Shown here: one piece after another, positions 12,060-25,400 of the stretch
Layout of the letters: every line of letters starts with the position of its first letter
Numbering within the stretch: position 1 is the first letter of the stretch
The notes under the pieces: generated by a model
Database searches by the model: none
Told to the model about the DNA's origin: nothing
What the model saw: only the letters and a program-made list of their open reading frames with translations
Source: Desarmillaria ectypa
Taxonomy: Eukaryota; Basidiomycota; Agaricomycetes; Agaricales; Physalacriaceae
Direction: 5' to 3'
Length of the DNA: 64,000 nucleotides
Assembly: GCA_030407005.1 (NCBI GenBank)
Contig: JAUDYN010000001.1
Span: 3,782,001 to 3,846,000 of the forward strand
Position numbers and translations under genes: made by a program

Positions 12060-13119
12060 TTCATGCAGTGCGAACGGCCGCAACACTGAACGGCGCAATC
12101 CCACCGCAAATCGCCTTTATTTGTATCATCCGTAACCTCTTTTTATCGGAATCACGGGGAATCTTTCACGTTTGGATGTCTATCGCTTTCAGTCATGGTA
12201 TAACTGGTATTCTAGTCTTGTGGTCCATTCGCTCTTATGGGCATATATCGCGGGAGAATTTGTTAACCTCAATCGCCGCGCGATATGCAGATCCGGAGGA
12301 TTTCCCAATGTAAGGCCTTTTATCCCCCGTTGGACTGTACAGCGGTCGTATGCTTATTCTACGCATAGGAATTACGCTAATCCCCAAAATCTTGTGTTTT
12401 CCAATTGGGGCCGCCGTCACCTTCTGTCTATGCTGAAACAACTTGTCAAAACCTGGGAATGCAGGGTACCTGGGGTATCGTTTGATTTCGTCACGACCAG
12501 GCGTATACTGTTTAAGCAGTCAGGTAGCCTCATTTATCTCAGTAATGAATCACGAGCAGCAAACCCTTGCAGAGTGGCATCCACATGTCCCATGCATAAG
12601 ATTTCGCCAAGTCCATTACAGAAATATCCAACGCCACAATTGCGGTAGCCGGAGCGAAAAGTAGGCACCTAATGGGACACAGCCACTGGGTTTCAACATG
12701 TGAAAGCTGGTCGATCACGATCCGTCATTTCTTTGCGGCGGCGAGGCAATTTACTCTTCCTATTCACTGTTCGAGTGGCCAAATATCTTCGGATTCTAGG
12801 GTACATGATAAGCAATTCATTAGTCAAATCCTATATCAAGGAGCTCATCTCGGTATTAATAGATTTGCCGTAGATCATAACGCGAATAGAACATATCAAA
12901 ATTTGTCGAACCCGACAAGCGAAAGAGTTATCGGAGTCTTACCGCTGCCTCATAGCTCTAGCCAGACTGCCGGAGGCTGTCGAATGTGGAACGCATCATT
13001 TTCCCTGACTTGCGTTGCGCTGTTTTTGATCATGTACGCTGCACCCGACTCGGCTTTAATTCTGCCTTTTCATGAGCCAGAATTTCAGTCAGCCGTTTCT
13101 TCACCCAACTACTGCCATC
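12060..13119. other. Intergenic, upstream of the P450
   Basis: No frame here shows family motifs or conserved splice structure. The 3' end is pyrimidine-rich (cttcacccaactact) just before the P450 ATG at 13120, as is common for basidiomycete promoters. Confidence 0.5.
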
Positions 13120-15332
13120 ATGTCTCTTTCCGCTTTGCAAGAATTGGCTCCTTCCTTCAACCTCACTGGTGTTTCCACTGCTGCTGCCGCGACTGGTGCG
13201 GTAAGTCTTCGTCGATCCCCCGCATCAGATGCAGTGCACCTGACTATTTTTCCAGGCAACGACTTTGTATCTCAATCGTCATGAATATCGTGGAGACACC
13301 GCGGTCGCTGTTTGTGCCTCGACTTGGGCGTTGCTTTTCGGCATAGGTGTTTACAAGCAACAAGGCGTAAGCCAATCCTTGGGGATAGCTACTAGCGGAC
13401 TCGCATCGTTCTTGGGGACGATGATCGTGCTCGCCGTTGCTTACCGCCTATCACCTCTGCATCCACTCTGGAGCTTCCCTGGTCCCTTCCTCAACAAGAT
13501 TACCTCGTTGAAGGCCATGCATATGGTGTCAACCGGCCACCGTTACCTGATAATCAAGGATCTTCACAAGAAGTACGGAAAATTCGTGCGAACCGGTACG
13601 TCTAGCTTCTTTCACGCTTCGAAGGGGTGAAGTTAACATTGGACAGGTCCCAACACGCTCTCCATTGCTTCTGTCGAGGCTGTCCACCCGATTTACACCA
13701 CCGCACAGAGTATGGACAAGAGTATGGCGTACCGCCCAGGACGTGCCCCTGTCGGAGGATTGTTCTTCACACCCGAAAGAGATTTGCACAATATTCGTAG
13801 GAAGGCGTGGGCTGGTGCTTTCAGTGCCAAGTCGTATGTTCATTTACCTCCTTATTGCTAACGAAGAATTCACAAACTATTTTAGGCTTCCCAAGCTTCT
13901 CGCTGTCGTTGATAAGCGGACGAAGCAGATGATCAAGGTCATGGACAAGCGACGCAGTCCTGATGGTGTCATTGACATGTCTGAGATAATCCGTCACTGG
14001 GCATATGACTTGATGGTCAGAAAATGGATCCTCATTAGAGAGCTCTGGATGCTGACACCGTTTTCAGGCTGAGATGACTTTCGGTGCAACAAGCGATGTC
14101 GTGCGTACTACTCACATAATTCTCCTTTTTGTTATGGTTTTAACGATGTCGCGCAGGAACTTATGGCTGACGGTGACCCGGAGGACGTCTCTGAGAATGC
14201 CCAGAACGCCACAGTTGTTTTCGAAGTGTGGGTCCATTCTACATGTCCGTTCATTTTGGACGGACCCTAATCATCACTCTACAGTCTCGGTGAAGCTCCT
14301 TCTATCTTCGACATTGCATGGAACCTGCCAGCTTCTGATGAATTCCACGTTCTGGAAAGGACCGCCACGAAGCTCATGGATGTGCGTAAGCACATCACTG
14401 GTGACGATATTGCCTCGTACTTGGTGAGTTGTTTTCTTCGGGGCGCTGCTGCGGCCTCATCATTCCGTTCGTTTAGCTTGGTGAGAAGGGTGGCGAGCGT
14501 CTCGGTGATGAGGACCTCAATATTGACTCTGCTTTTGCTATTGCTGCCGGTATGTACATGAAGCACCTTGTGGTACTTGTCTGATCAATGAATGCACCTG
14601 TAGGATCCGACACCACCGGTGGAACGCTAACGATCCTTCTCTTCTACCTCCTCCGTGACCGAACCGTCTACAAGAAACTCCGTGATGAACTTGATGCACG
14701 CTTTAACAGCGTCGACGAGATTGACGACCCCAAAGCTCTCCTCGATCTACCCTACCTCTACGGCGTCGTCTGGGAAGGTCTGCGCCTCGGCACACCGTTC
14801 GGTGGGCTACCTCGTGTCGTGGGCGAGGGAGGGTCAATGATTGACGGTGAATTCATACCCGAGGACATCATAGTGGTACGTTACATTGATTGTTATGATG
14901 CTGCGAAGAGCTCATCTCAAGGTGTCATGTAGTCGGTTCCCCCGTACACCCAACAGACCGACCCGGAGAACTTCTACCCCATGCCGATGGAGTTCTTGCC
15001 TGAGAGATGGCAGCCTGAGGGTCTCGGTCCGGAGACCATCACCAAGAAGAACGCGATGCTGTGTTTCTCTTACGGTTCGTGTTATCGTTTTTCATTGATT
15101 CAATAACGGGGTTTGTTGATCAGTTACGAAATTGACAGGTGCATTCAGTTGCCTCGGCAAGGTCTTTGCCAACCAGGAACTCCACCTGACTGTAGCCAAG
15201 CTGATGCTTGCCTATGATATGGACCTTCCGAAGTCGTTCGATCAGCAGAAGTTCATTGATGGTATTCTTAACATGCGCACGACACTCTTTAACTATCCTT
15301 TGGCTATCACGGCTACTCCCCGAAATTTGTAA
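13120..15332 (+). CDS. Cytochrome P450 monooxygenase
   Basis: Heme-thiolate monooxygenase, probably ER-anchored. Eleven exons join in one frame through ten GT-AG introns of about 50-65 bp. The N-terminus (from MSLSALQELAP) has two hydrophobic stretches, then the proline hinge HPLWSFPGPFLNKITSLK. The I-helix motif is AAGSDTTGG, split by an intron. ExxR is VVWEGLRLG. The PERF-type motif is MEFLPERW. The heme loop reads FSYGAFSCLGK, with the cysteine ligand in an exon that starts near 15139; Phe sits where the textbook FxxGxRxCxG has Arg. I recall FSYGPFSC-type loops as common in Agaricomycete P450s, so this is probably functional. It ends at ATPRNL. No stop or frameshift found; length about 550 aa is normal. 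CYP family and substrate cannot be assigned here. Confidence 0.9.
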
Positions 15333-15922
15333 TGGAAGAGGGCTCGTTTAAATGTACAGTACGAATAATTGCCGCTACTTATCTCACCGGATCAACTTGT
15401 CCCAACTAATAGCGTATTTTAAAACAACGCCTTAAAGTAACATGGATTTTTGACTGGGAAATTACGCAGAACAACCTAAATTTATTCGGCGGCAGGCATG
15501 GGGCATCGTTACAGCTCGGCAAGACACGGACAACTTAGCATGTTGTGATGATGTGAGTTTGCAAAGATTCAGGCCAGCTGATGATATATAAGGAAGACAC
15601 GGTGATCAGAGGATGCACATATGCTCCTGGCTCACGCTCGTAATAGCGACGGCCAGAAGACCCACCCACGGCCGTAGCATCACTGAAGGGGAAATTAAAA
15701 GAACTCTCCCGTGCCTCGGAATGCATCCTTCTAGGATTGTCTTGTACAGAAATTCATCTACATGCTAAAGTACATGAGAAAATGACGATCTCCTGCCCGG
15801 ACCATCCACAAGCAACTAACAGGCAGAAAACCTAATCCTGTCGTGCGCACAATTTATAGAGCTGAGTGGCCAGCCCTAATCCTATATGGCTAGAGGGCAC
15901 GGCACGGTTACCGGTTTGCGCA
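15333..15922. other. Intergenic between convergent P450 and ATP23 genes
   Basis: Two 3' ends face each other across this gap. No gene, RNA or repeat could be supported; it presumably holds the 3' UTRs of both genes. Confidence 0.5.
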
Positions 15923-16606
15923 TCAATACACCTCGTCAAATGGCCTGGTATCCTTAAAACAACTATCGAAGACCTCGTTAACAACCTTCCTCGCAGTCTC
16001 TTCGTTCGGGCATAGTGGATTCGCTGTCAATGACCCAATTGCTCGTCTCCTCACGCACTCCTGGTGCTGACCCGTCACCCCAAAGACCCCCCTCGCCAAC
16101 TCACTGGCGTACCGGCAATCCCCACTCAAACTGTTCGCCCGTATTTCTGAACATGCCTGGTGTCGCAAATTCGACCAGTTCACGTTATATTTGCAGTCGT
16201 CGTACATATGCACGAGTTCATGCGCCATGGTGCGCTCCATGTGTCTCCGACTGTAGAAGTTGGATGCGCAAAGGATAATGGCGCCACGCTCGGGGTCATA
16301 CCCTCCTGCGCGGGTCTGGTTGCAGGGACCGCAGATGAGGTTCCGGGCCGGGACGCGACAGCCGCTGAGGGCAAGGTGCTGGAGCATAAAGGTAACGACA
16401 GGCGAATTGTCGATTAGCCATTGCTTGTTTTTTTCGCAACGCGCAATGTCGCGAGCTTGTCGTGATGCAGAAGGAGTGCCGGTAGACAGTCCAATTCCGG
16501 CCATTTCACTGGCCCAACTGCGCCATCGTTCAAAGGCAGACGAGGAATCGGAAGTACTAGGCTGTGAAGTCGACGCAGAGGGCTTGGGCCCACTTTCTGA
16601 GTCCAT
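15923..16606 (-). CDS. ATP23: Mitochondrial inner-membrane metalloprotease ATP23
   Basis: Peptidase M76 family. ATP23 processes the Atp6 precursor and assists F1Fo ATP synthase assembly in the intermembrane space. The 227-residue frame shows the zinc motif MAHELVHMYDDCKYNVNW (HExxH), the upstream CGPCNQTRAGGYDPERG block, YSRRHMERT, and downstream HQACSEIRANSLSGDC and a Cys-rich C-terminus (QECVRRRAIGSLTANPLC, FDSCFKDTRPFDEVY). Cysteines are abundant, fitting an intermembrane-space protein with disulfides. The frame is open upstream to 16813, but I start at the Met of MDSESGPKPS (16606), because the normal family length is about 230 aa and the upstream residues look like translated UTR. A Met six codons earlier (16624) is also possible. 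No intron is needed. Confidence 0.92.
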   Translation of the reverse strand: MDSESGPKPSASTSQPSTSDSSSAFERWRSWASEMAGIGLSTGTPSASRQARDIARCEKNKQWLIDNSPVVTFMLQHLALSGCRVPARNLICGPCNQTRAGGYDPERGAIILCASNFYSRRHMERTMAHELVHMYDDCKYNVNWSNLRHQACSEIRANSLSGDCRYASELARGVFGVTGQHQECVRRRAIGSLTANPLCPNEETARKVVNEVFDSCFKDTRPFDEVY

Positions 16607-16905
16607 TGATAGCTCTGAAAACATCGGCGATATAGTGAGTAGAAATGATAAGGAATATTTAACAGTACATACATCTATCCACAGGTCTGGTCTCGTAGGC
16701 AACAACTTGTGTGCTGACAGCGGCCGGAACGTTGACGAGGAAGCCGGGCGTAGGCAAAAATTGTTATGTAAATGGAAGTATATTAAAAATTCAGAATAAG
16801 GATATACTTCCAAGTCTGTACATTATATATTTTTCCACGGTCTCGGCTTGATGGCAGCATGTCGGGACAAAGGGGTTGCTACTTTTAGGAGTGGGATTCC
16901 AAAGA

Positions 16906-16924
16906 CTGACATAATTTGATGGCC
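16906..16924 (+). repeat. 19 bp direct repeat, copy 1
   Basis: Exact 19-mer shared with 17184-17202, followed in both cases after a few bases by ccggc. It lies about 300 bp upstream of the ATP23 start (which is on the minus strand). Confidence 0.7.
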
Positions 16925-17183
16925 GTAAACCGGCACTCTCACAATTTCAGCTGATGGGAAGATCGGCATGTATCTCTGAATTCAGAATTCAGTGTGACAG
17001 GTTTATATGGAGCCCCTGTGAATTTTGAAACAACTATCAAGATTCTAGTATAATGTTCAATCTGTGACCAGGTTACCATCAAATTAGTACGGAATGAGTT
17101 CAATTGTGGATGACACAATCATTGTTGAAAAACTGCCCTTTGGGGACTCACTAAAGATAGATACTCCGTCATTATCTTCCGCG

Positions 17184-17202
17184 CTGACATAATTTGATGG
17201 CC
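17184..17202 (+). repeat. 19 bp direct repeat, copy 2
   Basis: Second exact copy, 278 bp from the first. A near-palindromic version of the same core (atatttgat ... atcaaattat) lies at about 17389-17417. Confidence 0.7.
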
Positions 17203-17995
17203 ACGGGCCGGCAAGGTCTCGGCTCAGCACTCCGACGTTGTCGCATTAAGCCGTACAGACTTTGCTGTTATATACGCCATCTTCTCTTCAAAGCGTATTA
17301 TCTACTATGTACATCTCTGGGTAGATACGCGCAGATTCCCGATCATCGTTGTAATGTGTCGCCTGCAAAAGTTACCAATATTCAATATATTTGATGCCGG
17401 GCGGCGATCAAATTATGTAAGAGTAAGGATGACCTAAAAATAAACTCCTTCACACCCCTCTAGTAGTCTCCTCTACGTTGTACGCCCTGCCCCGTACGAC
17501 GGACATATTCCTCCAAAGCTTGGAAGTAACGAGCCATATTTCGGCCACAAGCTCTAATATACAGTTTTCTTTTTTATGTGAGCGTCCTAACAACCTAGAA
17601 AGCAACAACACAAGAGAGCAACAGTCCGTAACAGTAGGTACAGGGTAAGTAACGATAAAACTACATTATAAGTAAGGTGTGTAATAAAGTGGGGGGGGTA
17701 ATAAAGATGCAGTGCCTATTGGTACAAGTCCAAGTGTGCGTAGTAGTCCATAGTCCATGGTTCTAATGCGAAGGTATCGTCAAAATCGTCAAGGAGCGTG
17801 AAGGTACGACCAGGCGTAGCCGAAGAGTAAAAATGTCCAAAAAGTGCGGGTCCGAATGTATAACAACAAATGTTCAAGTCCAAAGCAAAGCAAAGTCCAC
17901 GATTACAATGTCCATGCAATGGGCAATGTCTATAAGAATGTCCTCATAATGTCCAAGAGGGAGGGATTAGCATCCTCGTACGTCGAGATTGAATC

Positions 17996-20211
17996 CTATA
18001 CTTCCAGCCTCTTCTGGATTTTCGCTATCGGAATACCTAGTGGTGATCGGAGGTAAGCATCAAGCAACATACGGAAGGCATGAACATACCCAGGATAGGG
18101 AAACGGGAATGAAAATTGGTCATGGCGTATAGAATCGTACCAAGTTCGCTTCGCACATCAGAGCTATTCATGGGTGGCCATGCTGACTCCAAAGTATCGA
18201 GTTCACGGGCGATGATTTCCGCCGCTGATGTCCAACAAGTCTAATGACCACCACGTAAGTAAACAACTTCTCACCAACATGGGAGCGACTTACGCCAACT
18301 ATGGGATCCAGAAAGTTAAAATCTGAATCCGTCATAGATTTAATAATTGAGGCGCAGGCTCTAGCAGCCCGAGAAGATCTGTCATACGAATGGGCATCAT
18401 CGCGGGCAAACGGCTGGTGGAGGATTATTATGGAAGCGTGCGCGAGAGAATGTACTGTGATTAAGATTTGTCTATCGTCAGGCATCGTTGCATCCAGCGA
18501 ATGCACTGGAGGAAGTGTTGATAAAAACCGCGTGATTGTAATCTCTAGCGCTCGTATCTGTTCTTGAGTCCCAGGTGAAGGTTTTCCTATGCGGAGTAAA
18601 TTTAGCATGGCAATGATGATCATATGGAATAGAAACATCATACGCGAATCCCACGCCCGGGATAGCTTGTCCGCATGGGCGAAGAGGGTGGAGGCCTTTG
18701 CACGCAAGGTCTGCAGCGAGAAGCTCCCCGAGGCGACATCCCCATTCAAGAAACCCGCAATGGTATGATATGAGGAGTTAGACTCAATATAACCCTGGAG
18801 AGTTTCGAGATCAGCGTACGCGAACAGAACGGAAAGTTTCAGGGTACGGACCGAGTCATACTCCGCCATGTCTTGTGGCCAAGGGCAGGTTATCGAGGTC
18901 CAGGGATTTGACCCATCCGGTAGGACAGGAGGCTTCCTAAGCACAACCGACCAGCATCGGTCCAGGTTGTATACTTGCCAGAACGCCAGAACACGCTCGC
19001 CTCGCCTCAAGTCAATCTTCTGCGGCTTAAGATCGAAAGACTCGGTTGAGTCATTCATCCACTGATGAGGCTCTGGTGAAACATCCATGTGTAAACCTAC
19101 TTGAACCGCCAGGGCAGCTGCAGCACTGGCATGGTAACTCCCCTCCAGAAGCCTCCCATTTGCGAGGAAATAGACAGACAGGAGGCACGAGGCTTGTATG
19201 ATGTCCAAGACTTTGTCTGCAAGCCTAAGACCTTGCTGGTGCGCCTGGATCGCCTGGGTCAGGAAGTGCTCCTCATGCTCACAGAGGGGTTCTGGTCGTG
19301 AGACAAAACAGGCCCACAGATAGATGGCGTTCATGAGGGCCGGATGGCGCTGTTCCGACATGGGCAGGTTGAGGCTATCCCTGAGGCTGCCCATGTGCAC
19401 TTCAAAGCCGCACTGGTGACGATGAGGGGCGAAGAGATCCAAGCTAGATTTGCCCCATCAGAGATCAGATTGGGTGATGGTATGCATGGCGCAGGACTTA
19501 CAGAGCGGGTGCTAGGTCGAACGGGGCTGGAATCTGGGGCTCGTCGAAGAATATCTCTGAGGAAAAGGGAGTGGCTGAAGGAGATACGCCCTACGAGGGT
19601 CAGAAACATATACTAATGACAGACCCAGACTCACTGGTAAATTTGTCCACGGCCGTGGCGGTGAGCTAGTCGTCTCTAAGGCCCCCCGTGTTAAACTTAC
19701 TCCGTAGACAAATTGGCAAAGACACTCACCAGAGGGGAAGGGTGAGTGTGATGCGGAAAACGAAGTACTGCCCGGAGAGCCCAACGAAGATGATGAGGAC
19801 TCAGAATGATGATAGGCATGGGGGTCGTGCAGTGTGATGGCAGGCGATACATATTCCGGATCTTCGAGCTCTCGTATACGCTGCTCGAGGCGAACTATTG
19901 TCTCCTTGAGAATCTGTGTCCGCGTCTTGCCTTTGCCATCATCATATTCACAGCAATCTGCCTTCTTGGCGCGCACACATTGCTGACACGCTGGTTTCGT
20001 GCCATCACATCTCTAGGCGCGAATTGATTAGATTCAGGAGCGTTCAGAAGCAAAATGGAAGGGTACCATCTTCCGTTTCCTGGGGGGAAATTCGGTAAGA
20101 ATTCCCATCATATTGAGAAGAGGCGAGCACTGACCTGCACCGCAAACACGCCTTACCCCTTTGCAAGGCTCCCTGCGCACCACTGCCCATTATCGCTGTC
20201 TTGTTGGCCAT
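17996..20211 (-). CDS. Zn2Cys6 fungal-specific transcription factor
   Basis: Binuclear zinc cluster regulator, acting in the nucleus. The ATG at 20211 starts MANKTAIMGSGAQG. The cluster CLRCRKRKMRCDGTKPACQQ plus CVRAKKADC is assembled from three exons across two short introns and has the spacing C-x2-C-x6-C-x6-C-x2-C-x6-C. A linker and a short coiled coil (LKETIVRLEQRIRELED) follow, typical of the dimerisation element. After a Ser-rich stretch comes a middle homology region of the fungal-specific TF type: HPALMNAIYLWACFVSRP, LLEGSYHASAAAALAVQVGL, RRGERVLAFWQVYNLDRCWS. Two further introns lead to a C-terminus ILYAMTNFHSRFPILG and end IQKRLEV at 17996. All joins keep frame, so it appears intact. 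Target genes are unknown. An adjacent target is possible but not indicated. Confidence 0.88.
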
Positions 20212-22475
20212 CGAAGAATATAAAAACAATGTGGGGAACGATCTACAATCCAAAGAAAGACCGTCTTTCCCGAAAATACCGCGGTCAGAGCAATGTTCAA
20301 AGAACAGAGACAAGAAGGAAAGAAAAGGGGGTCGAGCCTAGTGAAAAGACAAATGCACAACGATCCAGTTATGCATGAAGGCCGGAAGGGCTGGCGGAAG
20401 CGAAACAGAGAAAACGAAGGCAACTCATATGGATGCTTGTCTGTTAATAAAGGAACATCAAGTGTTTTGGGCCGCACAGCCAAAACGGAAAGCACGGGGT
20501 ACGTTTACAGTTTACTCACATTTGGCAACACACAGGGTCATCCCGATCTGAGATCTACTTATTGATTTTCAAATTTCTTTTTCCGTTTTCCAATCCGGTA
20601 ATTTCTGAAAACGCGTCGCAATTCTTGACATACCGCCACAACTTTCTTACGCCTCTTTTATCTCCGTCTTCTCTGTGCATGTGGTGATACTACTTCCCGG
20701 GGCAGGAACTAGCAGGAAGGAAATTATCTGTTGCTTTTGGGGCTGCCATTTCACTCTGTACCTTTGTCTGTACTAGGCGAACGCGTTTTCTCTCACATCG
20801 GTCAGTAGAACCCGTCTGCTAGTTCCTCGTCCATGACCCGGAGGACGGGCTCCGGATGGACATCACATCGGCTCGTCCGTTCCGGATGAATCAGTATCCT
20901 CTGGTTCTGGCTTCTTTATATCATCATTGACCTTTTCTTTCAGAGTAGAAGTGGCTCCGTGGCTGCACATCAATCCATCCTGGATCAGGCCCAATGATAG
21001 TCAGAACTCAGGAGCATCCTTACCCTGGCTGCTTAGCAAATTTTTCCCCACAACTGGCAGCTCCTTCAATCATCAGACACCTTTCCGTTGATCCTATAGC
21101 TAGCGCTTCGGGTTTGAGCGGCGAGGAACCGACAATCATGGCCCATATGATGGACCGGAAATAATTGATACTGACTGGGGCTTCTCTTTCAAGCTTTAAC
21201 CTCGCTGACATTTGGAATTTCCAACGCCGAAGTCGGCCCGCTCTGGACATGACTCATCTCACGGAAGACGATCGCTGTGCTCGCTCTGGAACTTATTATC
21301 TTACCGACACAATGGCAACGTAAATACGCGGCCCGCTAACTGTGCATTCAAATCTGATATCATGTACGAACTTGTCGGAAAACGGATGCGATGGGTCGAA
21401 TCGCTGATGTTTGTCGAACATTCGTTCAAGCAATAGTAGTGGTCCGCACTCAGAACACCTCCGATGTTTTTTGGGGCAGCCACAATCGTCTAGTCTAGCC
21501 CTTTACTCTTTTCAGACTCAGTCTTCTCAGGCAGGCCCGGATCCTTAGGCTCTCATTATTCAAGGCAACCGCCGTGATAGATAATCTACTTCCTCTAAAT
21601 GGTCATAACCAGTGCCGAATACGTTGTGCCCGTGACTGGAGGAATTGTATGTACACGCCCGTTCACAAGTGGGTGCGGTGCTTGAAAGGGTTCTGCCTCC
21701 GTTGCAATGATTATCTCAATTAATCCGTGGAGCTGCGCATGTTCCGTTTCGAGGATTGCTATGAAGATCATAGGTACAAGCTAGGTACGCTTCTGCGCAG
21801 TGTTCTTCGTGACGTCGTTCTTGAGGCTTATTTGTCGAAGCGGGGTGCCGAGGCGCTTGCGAGCCAGTAATATTGTCTTTCTGGTTCCACATCGGACTCA
21901 CGGGGACAGATGATGTAGGTTGCCATCACACCCTCGTGGTCCTTCTCTATTTGTTTCATCCACCACTTAATTCTTGTCCCAGTATTTAGGAATAAATGGC
22001 ATTATTTGTAACGCCAGGAAATTCCTACAGCCTGCCAGATTGAACCGTCGGCTACCGCGGCAATTGCGGAATTATTAAGGCTTCAAGCCTGAATATCCAC
22101 ACTGTCAACGGAAAAATGTAGACCAAGAACTCCAGACCAACTCATCAGCTTTGTCATTCTCAGGTTTTATCGGAGACGGTGTCTTTAAATGCCGCTTCGT
22201 CCCAACGACTCTCGGAAGCTCGAATTTCAACGAATAATCATATTAATGTGTTTCAGGTCCAAAATTTCCAACGCGATTGCTCCAGCACCCGTTCTAAGGA
22301 TCGACATGCGGATATAACACAGACAAGTGGGGGAATAAAGTACATAGCTAAGATGTATATATGGATTCCAGAACGACTATAGAATAACTGGTAACCAGCG
22401 AGAACAATTATATATCAGCCCAATCTGTTCGGAAGCAACGTCATCTTACTCACGCATAAACTACAATGATATAGA
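20212..22475. other. Intergenic, 2.3 kb without a supported gene
   Basis: This lies between the 5' end of the Zn2Cys6 gene and the 3' end of the AFI1-like gene. Frames are short, with no motif or splice continuity. The length may reflect a long regulatory region for the transcription factor or lost genes. Confidence 0.45.
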
Positions 22476-25400
22476 TCAGAATGCACCATTCGCATGCATC
22501 GATGAGACACTAGTGTTAGAGTGTGTGCGTGGAGGCAGAGCTGGGGGTAGCAGCGATGACGTCTTGGCGTCATGCTGCTGTTCAGCTATCCGCTTTTCTC
22601 GCATATGTGCTTGTCTCACATATGCATAGCGTTGAAAGTGGTTGAGTGTTTGTAGGAACAACACGCCCACCTATAGAGCAAATCTTAATATCGAAACAGA
22701 TCGGCCGGCTCGTAACATACCGGATATGCACGGAGTTGATTAAACAGATCCACCGTCTGGTCCCTTATCGACTCCTTTTGGTGGAAAAGCCCAAATGCAA
22801 GGGGGAGGAGACCACCGCTATGGGGCATTAGATAAGACAGAAACTGTAATGATGGATAAATAGATTAGCCGAGGGTCACAGGCAAAAAATTGAGGAAGGA
22901 CCCACCTCTACTACCTGATCATAAGTCTTGACATTATCAATAAGTGTACGCATGACCATAGACACCTCCACGTCCGGTAGCCTTTTGGCATGCCTCAACC
23001 GGAAGATTTGATGTACAACGTCAAAGCCTTTGATGGGGTTTGTTGTCAGTGACTTTTTGAAATCCTGAAATTATGACAAGGGTCGTCAGGAAGGCGGACA
23101 AGGCAAACAAAATGACGGACCATAGCATAGTATTTATAGCTATTAGTCTTTTTCCATGCCTCTACGCGATGGTAGTTCGCGGCTAGCTCCTTGTGACCTA
23201 AAGCCTCATCGTTAAAAACGATGCCGCTCCCTAGCTGGGGTCGAGATGAGGTCCCGTCTACAAATGGCGCGCTAGGGTACCCGATACTTGTAACGGTAGT
23301 AACTTCCTCCTCGTAGCGTGATGCCAAGCGCACAAAGCGGCCGACATATTCCGTGAATCGTGCGCGGACCAGACTCTCCCCGTAATGATACTCAATTGCA
23401 GATTTGATCTGCAAACAAAGAAAGATCTGCATCAGGCATCTTCAATGATGGGAGCGGGAGCATCACATACGTCCTCGATGAACACTGTATCCGTGTTGTT
23501 GTCTGCTTTAGGTACAAAGTCGGTCTTGTCTTTGCTAGGAACTTTCTGGTAGTCTTCCTCACTCCCCAAGGATGATTCGGCCTTCAGTGTTCCGCTTCGA
23601 GTTATTAAAGGCGCAATGAAGCCAGGACCATTAATTACTGGGTAGTTGGTATGGATATCCTTTGCCACAGTGACCGTACCCGTGCCAATATCTAGAAGAA
23701 GATCCCAGGCACCTAAGGCTTCGAAGATCGGGTTTGTTACGCCGGCGATGTACGCAGGTCTGAACTTGAAGCGATTAATCGGACCGTGACGTGAGGACAA
23801 CGGACAGAAAGACGTACACGGATTCCCACTCTTCTCTATTATTGAGATTCGCGTACGGAAAGGCTCTTTCTATGAAACCTCGGAGAACGGCACCACAACC
23901 AGATGCCAATGCGCATGCAGACAGTACGAAACTTGACACTTCACCCGCGGGTCGTTTATGACCCAAAAATATTATCCGCTTACCAGTGATCAACGCGTTG
24001 AAGAGGACGATAATCGGATGTGTTTGAGGACCGTTCGTATGGAGATGAGGATGCAACGGACCATTCACAGTGGCGCCGAAAACTTTAATGAGTGTGATCA
24101 GGGAGTACTAGGAAAGAACAAACATCAGTCCACAATGCACTGGATAAAAAGGAAGGAATTTCCCTACATCACCAACCTCTTCAGGAAATGTCGATAGCGG
24201 CATTCTGATAGGCAGCTGGTGATCTCGGTACGCCACAGTGGTATGAAAGAAATGGGTATCTTTAGTCCAGCTGGATCGTAGATGCGGGTCGTAGGATGCA
24301 TGGGCTGGATGTAACGGTGGTGGCCTAAGGGTAGATCCAATGAGAGACGAGGCCGAAGATGCACCCGTTGAGCGTCTCTTTCGACTAGAACCAACGAGCG
24401 TACTGCTGTTAGCCAGCGACACGACAGCCCCGTCCTCGCCTTCGGCAGAAGTATTCTCCAAGCCGCTTTCTTCCCCTACCCAGACAGCGCTACCGCCTAG
24501 TGTGAATGATGAATCGGAAGGCGGTGTATGTGATTGACGTTTCTGTGAAGAAGACGCGGTCGTGCTCTCCGTGTCTGCCCTGTCCCTAGGCCTTACTGTA
24601 TAATCCCATTCCCGCCCCCTGCTCTCATCAGCGGCTCGCCCCTTCTCCTTCGTCCGCATCATGATACCCTCTTCAAAGCTAGAGTAAGACCCGGCAGAAG
24701 GCGTCGTTCTATGCATATGGTTCTTGCTGCCGCTTGCACTGAGGGACATGGACGACGCATTCTTGATATTGGCGAACTTTTCGGCAAAGATATCTTTTCG
24801 CTCTGAGAATCTCATAACCATCTTCTCGTGTCTGTTCAGAATTGGAGCCCCGGAAAAGTCCATGGAGTTGACAGCATCAAAGAGACGTGCTAGACAGTCC
24901 TGCGAGGGATCGATGAGGTAGTCGTCGAGAGCCATTAGCAGAACGGGCTAAGACAACAGAATTAATGAACCTTCAATAGCAGCAAGAGCACACTCGCCTT
25001 GAATATTTGGATAAATGAATGCCGCGTACATATCGCCAATGCCAACACCTTTGCTCCTCTATCCAACGCCTAGCATCAGAATATATCTCTGAATAGGCCA
25101 CAGCGAACGCACCGATTCAGCGACTTATCATGCTTGGTCCTCACCAAGTTCAGCACGCAGAGCAAATCCGGCTGGTCCCCTCGCGACGCCTGCTCTTCTC
25201 CCGGTAACCCCACTGTCTTCACGTCTGGTGAGTCCAGACCGACCACAGGTGAGATGGTATTGAATGGTGTCTGGTTCAGAAAGAATACCGTCCAGTCGTC
25301 GACCTGCATTTCAGCCCCGTCTGGGAGCATCGACATGGCGAGGACACTACTGGTGATGAATACCTGGTCGCCTCCATTCTGAGCGGGACATGTACTCACG

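Larger units (their letters stand above)
16607..17995. other. Intergenic region with a small repeated motif
   Basis: This 1.4 kb holds the ATP23 promoter at the left and the 3' flank of the Zn2Cys6 gene at the right. No gene is supported. An exact 19-mer ctgacataatttgatggcc occurs at 16906-16924 and 17184-17202, and the core appears again, inverted, at about 17389-17417. A tandem ctgaattcag-like palindrome lies near 16977-16993. Confidence 0.55.
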
